Positions 36,663 to 48,600 of a stretch of 64,000 nucleotides of DNA are shown in pieces; positions within the stretch are counted from its first letter, which is position 1, and every line of letters begins with the position of its first letter. Source of the stretch: Zeugodacus cucurbitae. Its lineage: Eukaryota > Arthropoda > Insecta > Diptera > Tephritidae. Below the pieces are notes generated by a model. It was given only the letters and a program-made list of their open reading frames with translations. It was not told the origin of the DNA and did no database searches. A program made the translations under genes and the position numbers. Where the stretch lies: the NCBI RefSeq assembly GCF_028554725.1, contig NC_071671.1, positions 61,429,001 to 61,493,000 on the forward strand, given 5' to 3'.

Positions 36663-39600
36663 ATGTCGGGTGATGTGCAGCCGCGTAAGCGAAAGGATAA
36701 GAAAAAGAGACGTGGTGAGTTCACGCAGCTGATCAGTAACAAATATTTAAATTACTTAAATTATTATAAAAGTAAAATATGAATAATATTCGTTATAGAA
36801 TTTGAAAAATGGTTGGTTATGGTTAATTTTATCTATATTAATGAATAATTTATGTCGTGGGTGACATACTATTTTCACTTAATGTGTGCGCACAGCAAAT
36901 CTGTGACCATATTATATAAAGATAAATATGTATGTAGGTTTATAGATAGGCATATATGCCTACGGTGAAGAAAACTTCTGATATATGTAGATGTGCACCC
37001 TATGTCTATTGTATAAGAATTAAATATACGCATATGAATTTTTGAAATGTAAATTGTCTTTTTACTGGGAATTTTCTTTTTAATGCAAAGGAAATTATCT
37101 TTTTAATATTCTAATAGATATGTATGTATGTATGTATGTACTAAATATCTTATTAGTATTTATGATCTGCAATGCATTTTTGCTGAAAATATATTGTAAG
37201 TGTAAATGTCTGTATGTATTGCTATGCACGTGATTTGTTATTTATCTTATTAGTTTACACACATACATATGTATGCATTTATATAACTACATTACAGACA
37301 TGTTTATAATTAAATAATTATTTAAAAATATTAATCAGTTATTAAAAGCAATTTAAAAAAATATTAAAATATATATAAACACTCAACTTTGATACACACA
37401 TATGCATATATCGCGTATTATTTACACATATTTACTTGTAAATATGTAATACTCAAGACTCGCTTCAGCTTACAGCTCACATAAATCTATCAAATTATGC
37501 GCGCAAACGCCTTACTGCACAATTTGAGTGTGACTTACTGAGCTTAATATGCAATTTTATTTTAAACTAATTTACACAAACATTCGTACATACATACATA
37601 CAGACATGTGTGATTTGAACACTCATGAGCGCATTTTTATTGAATTTAGAAAAGTTCCTTCTTTCTTTTTTTGTTGAATTAGCGCTTCTTTTCTTTATCT
37701 AAGGCAAACATTTCATTTTCATGCGGACGGCGAACTAGAATACATCTGTATATATATACACATGTACGTATAATTTGTTTTTCAGAAACTTGCGCTAAAA
37801 TTTATTTTAAGGAAACCAACAAATATTTTAGATGAAATGAAAGTCATATGTATTGAAGAAAGCACATTCTCACGCCTAGATACCTTACATACATACATAC
37901 ATGTGTATAACCGATTATATTTTAACGCTGTCCTACAAGTGACAAAATTTGTTGATCTTCGCAAAGGTATGCATGTTATATACTCATACATATGTACATA
38001 GGCACATAAACGCGCGCAGCTTTTTAATATAAATCAAATATGTGTGTATGTAGCATATAGTTGGGTTTTTGACTATATGTATATGGATTTTTTGAACATT
38101 CGTATGTATTAAAATACATATTCATACATATGTACACAAGTTTGTTGTTTGTTTTCATATATATATTTTTTATTTTTTATCGTTTTTCTGCATGCAATTT
38201 TCAATCTTATCGCGTGCGTAACCGCCCTCTATTCTCAAGCGAATTTTAATATTTCACATATGAGTTCAATGAATACATATTTACATGCTTATGTTTTCAG
38301 TACCTAATAATATGTATATATGTATATAAAACGATAATACATATATATTTAAAAAATTAAACATTAACTTTAAGCCAGTTATGCTTCAATACGAATATTC
38401 GGTTTGTTACCGTTCGTATGAATATTAATCGAATAATCGCAAACAGCGGCTACGCTGGCTAGGTCATGTTGTCCGAATGGACGAAAACACTCCAGCCCTG
38501 AAGGTGTTCGATGCAGTACCCGCCGGAGGAAGCCGAGGAAGGGGAAGGCCTCCACTCCGTTGGAGGGACCAGGTGGAGAGCGACCTGGTTACACTTGGGA
38601 TCTCCAACTGGCGCCGAACTGCGAAGGAGAGAGAGAAGTGGCGCACTATCGTCGATTCGGCTATAACCGGCTAAACGGTTGCAACGCCAATCACATACAT
38701 ACATACAATCGCAATGTTACGACTATTTGAATTAGGGCTCTTAAAATTATTCGATTAACCTGAAAACCGATTATTCGAATATCCGGTTTGTAACCGTTCG
38801 TACGAATATTAACCGGTTAGTGCTATTCGATTAGTCGCAATGTTACGACTATTCGAATAGTCGTTCTACTGCGGTTATTTGAATAGTTAGACTGTCACTA
38901 TTCGAATAAATGAAAATTGTTTGAAATCCAAGCAGCCTTTGATTTTTGTTTGTTTTTACTTATGAAAATGTCAGTTGTGCGCATTTTTCCTGTATTTCAC
39001 TTTTTTCAATAAAAATGGAAATTGAATGAACTTACACTATTCGAATAGTCGACAACGAAAGGATAACCGGATAATCGGAAATGAGCGGTTAATCGAATAG
39101 TCGATGACTGACGACTATCCGAATAGTGCAAACCGAATATTATTATTCGAATAATGCCCTATTCGATTAATTCGGTTAGTCGATTAGTCGAATACCAAGA
39201 GCTCTAATTTGAATAGTCGTTCTACTGCGATTATTCGAATAGTTGTTGAGTTTTTGAATAAGTTAAATTTGTTTGAAATCCAAGTAGCTTTTAATTTTTA
39301 TATGTTTTTAATTTTTGAATAAAAATGAATGCATTTGTACTATTCGAATAGTCGACAGCTAACGGTTAACCGGATATTCGAAAATGAGCGGTTAATCGAA
39401 TAGTCGACGACTTACGACTATCTGGATATTGCAAACCGAATATTATCATTCGAATAATGTCCTATCCGGTTAATGCGGTTAGTCCATTAGACCAAGAGCT
39501 TTAATTTGTATGTAAGTAATCTACGAGGTGCGTTCAATTAACGGGAAATATATCGGTAATTTTGAAACTTTTTGAAAACAAATTTATTTATTCGTCTACA

Positions 39601-42600
39601 AAAAAAATTTGACAATTTACCTTTTCAAAAATTTGAAATCTTAAAATTCCCATTATTTTTTAAACATCTTTTATGTTAGGCTGAAAATTGTTATCCGTCA
39701 GGACGAATGGATATTTTTTTATTTCCTTGAGGGCTGTCCAAATAAGTAAGAATTATGCGAGCATGAAATTTTGAAAATTAACTTTAAGTATTTTGGCACA
39801 TTTTCAGTTAGAATAGTAAGTAACTGGATATCCCGTTATCTAGAAAATTACTAGTTCGAATATTAACCGGATATCCACACTATTCAGATATCAACCGGGT
39901 CAACGTCCTATTTAATATTCGAATATAGAGATAACAGTCTGGATTATGTTACTCTATGAACTTGAAAACCTATTTGATATGCATACTTGCTAATAGAGTT
40001 ACTATATTACAAATATAAATTTTCATAAAAAAATACAATAGTTAGAACATTGATATTTGTCTTCGACATGACCTTCCCGTCTGCCTTTCCTAGTTAGTAA
40101 AATTGTATTTGTTGCTATCCATTTGTCGTAGTATATGCTTTCAGCTTATTTATGTATGTGCCTTTCTTTCGCAATAATATTTCTTAAGGCTATTTATAAT
40201 TTCATTTCGTTTTTTGTTTTTATTTTTATTTTTGTTTTTGTTACGATCAGTCAAAAGAAAGAACTGAATCAAGAACAAAGAATACGAAATAACGGAATAA
40301 ATATTTATGTACGCCTTGGTCTGGGTAGACACTTTAAAGAGTTGCCAAATAAATTTTATTTATTATTTTTAGTTAACATAACCACTGTTTTGAAATGTTT
40401 TTACTAAAATATGTAGCTTAAAACTTTTTTGTCCACATTGCATCTATTGTTCTTATACATGTGTTTAAGGGTTTGCTCAGGATTTACATTTTTTTTTTAT
40501 ATCAAATTCTATAATATAAATTTGAGATACAAAAATCTCACAACAATAGTTCGGAGCGAATGTGAAGTTTGTAAGACCCATGGTATACAAAACGAATGGT
40601 CTCAAAATGGTCTTCCCAAAATGAAGATTTCCTAATAATCATTATCGAGATATCATGATGATCCGAAAAGTATTTGTCGTTCATAAAATACAGTACAGTT
40701 ATATTAATGCGATTTTACTGAAGAGCGTGTTAAGAAGATAAATAGTAATTTGGATATTATGGTTAAAAGTATAACCTTAAGAGGTAGTGGTATTCAGAGA
40801 TACGAAAACAAATGTTGCTATTAAATCATGTTATTTTTCAAAAGTAATAATTTGGCATTATTACACAATATTTTGACTTGAAGTCACGAAAATTTGAAAA
40901 AAAAAAATAGAATTTCCGAAGTTATAGCTGTTTGTGTTGACCCAGTTCTTAAAAAAGGTCCTTGCAGTGACAATCATAAGTCCTTGGAAATTCATGTAAA
41001 GTCAATCGGAGAGGAAAAATTTGTTTTATAAATAGATAATCCTGGGTCTGATTTTTTTCAAAAATTGACAAGAAATTTTTTTCTAGATTTTCGGCAAAAA
41101 ATCAACAGTTAATTGGTCTTAAACAATCGACATTTTTGAAAAAAAGCTCCGGTCCAGGATAATTATGTATTCTAAAAGCTGTAGAAATCTCTTTAAAATC
41201 TACTGAGCGGTTTTCGAGTTACAGTTGTCACCAGTTCAAAAAACATAGTTTTGAGAAAAACGCTTTTAAAATTTCACACGATCGTGTTGGAGAGCCCGCA
41301 CGCACTTTTTTATTTGTCAAATAACTCGAAAAGTATTTATCGGATCTTAACGAAAATGCAAAAAAAAAATGATTTTATGAAAATACTGATTAACCCCTTA
41401 ATACTCCGGTTCTTCATATAAAGTTTTGACGTTAATATTCAATAGACCTCTTCTCGATATATTATCTTTGTAGAACATATATACACATACTGTGAATAAG
41501 GCAATATCCACCTTTTTTATTCGAAAATAAATTCTTTAATTAAAAAATTGGTTGGCAACCTGGCTACCCATAAACAAGTGAGATCTTGCATTTATCTACC
41601 TATTCCCCGTGTTTATCATTATACGTACATATAAACTTACCTCACAAACATACATATATACATAATATATTTGTTGAAAGGTAAATGTGAGCGCGCTGTG
41701 TGTAGCCGGGTACGCCACCCGGTAGTGTAGATCTGTATGGATATCCGCATGCAGTCGAGTTGTATGTATGTAAATGTTGAGACAGATATGCATATGAGCG
41801 TGCCATATGAAGCTATAGGTCATTCACAGTGATTTTGTGGGTGAAGCAATTTACATATTCATAAATATACAAACATACAAACATGTGGTACATATTTAGC
41901 TTTGTGAAAGCTCTTTCTTGATTTGTTTTCTACTGTTCTTAGTCGACTGTCTTAAGTACGTATGCCTATGCGTGTGTGTGTGTGTGTGTTTGTGCGCCTA
42001 TATGTATGTTTGTAAGTATGCAAATTCTGTGTGTGCATGTACCGTATATAAATTCCTGCCAGTCAACAATTTTTTTTTAAAGACTTCATGCTTGTAATTC
42101 CGACTGCGCGTGCAAATACCCATACATATCTAAATACGCGTACATAAATTGATAATGAGTCGACACAAATAACGGCGTAGATAATAAATTATGATCTCGT
42201 TAGCTATGTGAGAATAATGAGCAATGGAATAACTCGTGAAGTAATTAGTGTTTTTTTTTTAATTATAAGAGAAAAGAACAAAAAACTAATTATGGAAGTA
42301 AGTTCAAGTCATATTATTCTTATACGAGGTGTGTTCAAAAAATAATGGGAATTTTTGTTTTTTGAAAAAAATATTTATTCATTCGTTTATATTAATCGTA
42401 TCATCTTCAAAATAGTTCTCTTTCGATATGATGTACTTCGAAATACTTCTAAAAAATAGATTTTTGATATAACCTTTGGCTCCTTCTCATGTGCTTGTAA
42501 AATGACAGCCCTTTAAGGTTAACTTTATTTTTGGTAATAGGATGTGACTTTTTTCCGTAGCTATGTCTGGTGAATATCAACATAATAAACAAAAAAAAAA

Positions 42601-45600
42601 TTGGTAAAGTTAAAATTCCCATTATTTTTCGAACACACCTCGTATGTGCATACATACATACATATGTGCTAAGATATTACTAAGAGCATACATTTATTAT
42701 TTAATTACATTGCTTTCTACTTTTCAAAATATTGTGATAGTTGCTAATTATTTATGTGTTTATTATTATTTAGTGTTTTTTGCATTAATTTTCATGGCTT
42801 ATATGCTATATAATCTTATATATAGGGATGTATAAGATCACTGATCTATATGTGTATGTACGTTACATACATACATATGTATGTTTGTATGTAGATAAGT
42901 AATGTTCATTTATCAGTTGGCATTTGTCCATTAAAATTGAACGTACATTATGATTTGCTCTTTGTATTTTTGGCATTGCTCTTAAATTCTTTTACTTTTA
43001 TTTTTATTTAAATAATTTTTTTTTTGTTTTAATTTTTCTCACTTTAGTTTTTGTTTTTGTTTCTATTTTTATTTTGTTTTTGTTTTTTTTTTTTAATTTT
43101 TTTACTTTCATATAATTGCTGTCTTCTTTGTTAGTCTGACGAGTTTCTTTGTTTACGTTGCTTTTATGCAGTCATTCAATTTATTTAGCGGCCACATCTG
43201 CTTTCGTACGCATTTCTCACGCTTCCTTAATTATAAATGTACACATTTAAATCTAAAGATGTGTAATTTACTACATACATACACATCACGATTAATTTGT
43301 ATACAATGCTGTTGTTTTTGTTATTATCACAGAAGTAATTTATCTCAGAGTACCATATATACATACAGAGGTAGTCAAAATTATTTACACATCGAACGTT
43401 TTTTTACAAGTTTCATACAAAATGCATTCGCTTATTGTTGTTGTTGTCGCAGGTTAACAAAATGCTATGTTGTTGTAAACCTTAATCTATTCCTGAGCGG
43501 ATGAAGTCAGTTTGGCTAGAATAGCTAGAAATATGGCGGAGATATAAGCAAATGAACTGAAGACTCGGAGTAGTCAAAAGTATTTACACACAACATGAAC
43601 TCTATTATCCTGTTCTTATTTAATGATAACTATAACATTTTAATGTTCAGTATAAATTCCTATTCTAAGGCGATAAATTCATAATGGGTTACATTACCAT
43701 TGGCGTCAATACCAGCCTGAATTGATTCAACACAATTGTGCGCTAAGTTAACAGTTAATTTAGACCAAATGTCGGTAATTTCGGAGATTTCGGTTATTAT
43801 ATCAATTGTCCTCTGATATTTAACGAAAGACCAACCATTTTGACTAAAGTTTTGGTCAGGGCTGTGCGGAGGTCAACTTGATTCGCTTCATTTAAAACTT
43901 TTGAAGGTAAAGATCCTTCATGAAATGGAGCATTATCCTGTTGTAAAATGTAGTCAATAGTTGGAAAAGGCCGACGGACCACTACAATGGCATGGTCATG
44001 TGAATTCTGATATATCCGGATGATTTAGGGTCACTAAATTAGTACCAAAGCTCCAAAACAGAAGTAAGGAAAATTTCCCCAAAGAATCAAAAAAAAAAAA
44101 ATCAAAAATCATCACTCCCGACTCTATTTAGCGTCTAAGCTGCATTATTCTTCTTCTCACGTGGTAAATGCATAAACCGTTTACTAAAGAAGCCCTGGAA
44201 CAAAAAATCAGCCTTATCTGTCCACGACAGGCTTTAGGATGCATTTTAAGGAAAATGAGAGGCATATCGCTTTTTTGGTTTCGGAAGTGGTCAACTTTAT
44301 ACACAACGTATGTATTTATGTTACTATTTTTAAATGTCCTTAGCAGCATCATTGGCTGTTCATGCAATAAGCTGATTCGATGATGCTGCAATATTAAGAG
44401 GACTAATTGTGGGATTTTGTATGACAGTTCCTACTACCCTTCTGCATTCTCTTTGAGTAATCACAGGTTTCCGCCCAGTTATCTTTAAATTGTCCTTGCA
44501 ATACTTCGTTTCCTTCTTTTTAATAACATTATAAACAGTATTCCATCAAATTCTATAAATTTTAACTAACTCCGAAGCCTAAACCCGAGTCTTAAACTTA
44601 GTAACAGTCTCTAATCTAGTTATAATCGATAATTCCTTTGTTTTCGATATTTTATTTACCAATTTTTATATTTTAAGGCTGAGTTAGGTTGTTAAGAATG
44701 CAATAGAATCAAATTACTACTTTTGCTCAAATCAAATCCAAGGATAAAGGCTAAATCACCGTGTGTAAATACTTTTGACGCAAAAAAAATGTGTGTAAAT
44801 ACTTTTGACTACTCCGAGTCTTCAGTTCATTTGCTTATTTCTCCGCCATATTTCTAGATATTCTTGCCAAACCGACTTCATTCGCTCGGGAATAGATCAA
44901 GGTTTACAACAACACAGCATTTTGTTACCCTGCGACAATAACAACAACAAGCGAAAGCTTTTTCTGTGAAACATGTAAAAAAACGTCCGATGTGTAAATA
45001 ATTTTGGCTACCTCTGTATATATTGTGGCAACATATAATTATCAAAGAAAATTCACGTATTCAATCGAGATAGACATCGGTTTTTATATCCCAGAATCGA
45101 AATCAGATTATTATGCTCGTCCTCTTTTACAGTTTGAAACCTGTCAAGATCTAATAGCAACCTAACATACTTCGAATGTAACGTCAAATTGAATCCGTGC
45201 CATCATCGTTTGACTTTACAATGAATAATTGGTCGTTCAAAAAAGTATTCAAAAGAAACCACTTAACGACAGTGGCCGAAATTGATCTATATACCGTATA
45301 TTGGGATCTGTATTTATAGTCAATAATGCGAGATGAGAATCCGTTGTTCCTATTGTCATAGTTTCACAACTACCACGGTTGTTTGTAAATCATAAAACTA
45401 AACGAGTTAGATATAGGGTTATATATAACAAAATGATCAGGGCGACGAGACGAGTCAAAATCCAAATGTCTGTCTGTCCGTCCGTCCGTGCAACGGATAA
45501 CTTGAGCAAATATTGAGATATCTTGACGAAATTTGGCACACATATTCCTTGGGACCGTGAGAGGGTGGGTAAAATCGGACCACTGCCACGCACACAAAAT

Positions 45601-48600
45601 GGCGAAAACCGATAACACATAAAGTGTCATAACTAAGTCATGAATAAAGTTATAAAAGTAAAATTTGGAATAAAGAATCGTACTAGTAAGGGGCATATTT
45701 GGATGTAGTTTTTTTTTTGGGTAAGTGGGCGCTCCAAATCGGTTATTTGTATATATCTCGCAAACCAATAAAGCTATATAAACCAAACTTTCTGCAGTCG
45801 TTTTTTTTAGACATTTCCTTATACAGTCCATTGAAGAAATCGGATAATAACCACGCCAACCTCCCATTCAAAGGTTATGTTGAAAATGGCAAAAAGTGCG
45901 TTAACTCACTAACAAACAACGTCAGAAAAACATGGCAAAAGCTGTACTCAGATTAAAAAAAAATGGAAAATGACACCTGTGGAAAATGGATGAGATCGGT
46001 TCACAACCACGACAACTTCCCATATAACTAAATTTTGAAGTCCATCTGATTCCTTCACTTTATAAGATATACATACTTACACTTTACACAAATACTGTAT
46101 ATGATCCGTGGCATCACTTGTGAAAAAATTGTCGAAATCGGACTATAACTTTTCAAAGCCCCGGATATCGAATATGAAGAACTAACTGCCTCACTCACTT
46201 ATGGTAATTTTTCACCGAAAAAAATCGGTAAATCTCTCAGATCTCTCAATTTAATTCAGAGGAAATCGTTTTCTTCTAATAGTGTGTCTTTGTACCAGAA
46301 ATGGTTAAAATCGGGTCATAACTTCCCCCAGATCTCATATAGCTAATTATAGGATTTTCAAAAATACGATGAGCTTAATAGCTTATAAATCGGTTAATAT
46401 ATAAAATATCTTAGCCAAATTAAATGAGCATATACTCTCAGATATAATGTATGTATGTAGGTGATGAAAATGAGTGAAATCGATTCAGGAATTACCTCAG
46501 CCTATATACTATATATGATTTTTGTTTTTCTATTGGACTTTATGTCGAATATATGTGTCAAATTGTACGTAATCTTAATAAAAATATACCAATATTTTTG
46601 CAAGAGTATAAAATGTTACGTTGAACCCGAACTTAGCCTTTCCTTACTTGTTAAGTATGTTATTATTAAGCTAATATTAATATTGTTATTATTAAGATAT
46701 TTTAACTATATATTTATATTATTTAGATGGGCTCGATCGTAAATCGGAGGGTGAACTATCTTTCTCGCGTCATTCAAGCTTTGAAGGTAGCTGCAGAACC
46801 CTTTGCATCTCGTTAAATTGTGCTTCCTTTCCACGAAAAATAAAATAATTCAGGAAAAAAAGAAATTAATAAACATAATTAGAAAAAACAAAGTAAAAAA
46901 AATATTTACTTAATAATGCGATACAGTGTTGTATTCTATACCAAAAATCGCATGTTGCACATGAAACTTGTATTGGGAAATTATTATATCTTCAATATTC
47001 CAACATCTCACTTGCAATTTAAAAAAAAAATCCAAATTGAAACGTTCGACTCCTTTCACCATACTGCACTGCCCTCGTTGAATCCCGTTTTTATTCATTA
47101 TTCGTTATTCTTTAATTTTTATACTTTTTTACACTCATTTTTATCAATTTCCTTGCACGATTTGTTTATACTTATGTTCGCTCATTATGCACCCTATTTC
47201 GTACAGATGATGAGTCTTCGCATGGCGTGCACATCACCAAGATGGGCACCGAAGATGTACACTTCCATGTGCAGCATGAACACGGTACTGGCGGCCATTG
47301 GTGTGCGAAGATATTCTTCTTTTCACTATTAGCCATTCTCTTTGGACTCGTTGGCTTGATAATATTGGAGAATCGCGGCATATCTGATTGTGAGTACACT
47401 GTTTTTTTTTTTACAGCGAAACATATACATAACCAAACTACATTTCAGTGGACACACCTTTGTCAGAGTCACGTTTCTCAAATTATTTCGACGGCTGGGT
47501 GGATGAGAGTCGGCAAGAGCACGACGATCACGATCCCGTGCAGGCGTCAATAGAAGAACATGACGAGCACGACGAACCGTTCGAAGAGGAGGAAGATCAC
47601 TCTGAATTGGATGAAGATGCCGATGAAGAGCATGACGATGATGATGATGAGCAAGAGGAGGCAGAAGATGAAGATGCCACAACGGAACAAACAAAAGAAG
47701 AAGAAGATGATGATGAAGAGAGAGATGAAGATAACGATAATGAGGATGAAGATGAAGATGACGAAGAAGATGCAACTCAAGAGGCTACAGTTGAACAAAG
47801 TAACGAAGCGGAAGAGAATGAAGATGATGATAATGATGTTGATAATGTCAGCAAAAATGAGGGGGAAGAGGATGACGACGAGGAAGACGAGAATGTAACA
47901 CAAGAAGCAACAAAAGAAGAAGAAGAAGATGATGATGATGAAGCAGATGATAATGATGAAGATGAGAATAATACGAATGAGAAAACCGTCGAAGTTAGTC
48001 AAGAAGCGAATGACGACGATGATAATGATAATGAAGCCGACGAAAATGATAGCAATGCTAATGCGGCCGATGACGATGATGATGACGCTGAAGACGATGA
48101 TGATAATAGTGTGGAACCCATCTATGAGCGTTCCACTCAACAAACCAGTCAACATTCAGCTGGCAATAGCGCTGCTGCAGACGATGATGATGATGCTTTT
48201 GATGAGGTAATTTAATTATATTATAAATTCTGTCAAATAAGTACCCGGAAATTGTCATGTTAAATTTTCTGGCTGAGAATATTTCAAAATTTGTTTCCCC
48301 ATGTTGGCACAACTATCAGCCACTATTTTGTTAATTTTTATTGCTATGTGTTATTTAGTTTAATTTAAAATGAGAATTTCCGGGTACTTATTTGACAGAA
48401 TATATGTATAACTTTTTCGTGCTTTTATAATTTGTATGTGGCATTTTTCTTCGTAGGAAGACGATGATGATGATGATGAGACTAACGACTCAGTAGAGAA
48501 TGTTGTCGACAATGATGCTGAGGAGCTCTTGTTGTTACAACAAAAAGCGCGACAACAAGCAGCAGAGGCTGCCAAAAATGCGCCTAACTCTGCAGAGCAG

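Larger units (their letters stand above)
36715..46726 (+). other. Asph: 10-kb first intron of Asph, transposon-rich
   Basis: From the GTGAGT donor after exon 1 to the ATTTAG acceptor at 46726. No coding exon of Asph was found inside. It holds ACAT/TGTA-type simple repeats (37-38 kb), a retrotransposon tail, a palindromic block, a mariner MITE, a Tc1-like element, a GT microsatellite (41971-41990) and dispersed repeat copy C. These are listed separately. Confidence 0.8.

Noticed and set aside
38459..38704. Minus-strand Ser/Arg/Pro-rich ORFs
   Set aside because: They are shadows of the retrotransposon reverse-transcriptase tail encoded on the plus strand.
45370..45867. 165-codon minus-strand ORF as a novel gene
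   Set aside because: It lies wholly in dispersed repeat copy C; broken versions of the same peptide occur in copies A and D.
36715..46726. The 10-kb region as an intergenic gap with Asph starting at 46.7 kb
   Set aside because: The 52-nt exon at 36663 has a Lys/Arg-rich start, a perfect GTGAGT donor and the right phase for 46727, and the total coding length is then a multiple of three. The large intron is explained by transposon insertions.
47547..48155. 202-codon minus-strand ORF rich in Ile/Phe opposite Asph
   Set aside because: It is the reverse reading of GAT/GAA-type codons in the Asp/Glu-rich Asph exon; such tracts have no stops on the opposite strand.
47560..48210. Met/Lys/Arg-rich plus-strand ORFs within the acidic Asph exon
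   Set aside because: They are frame-shifted readings of the same GAT/GAA repeats, out of frame with the conserved Asph join at both ends.
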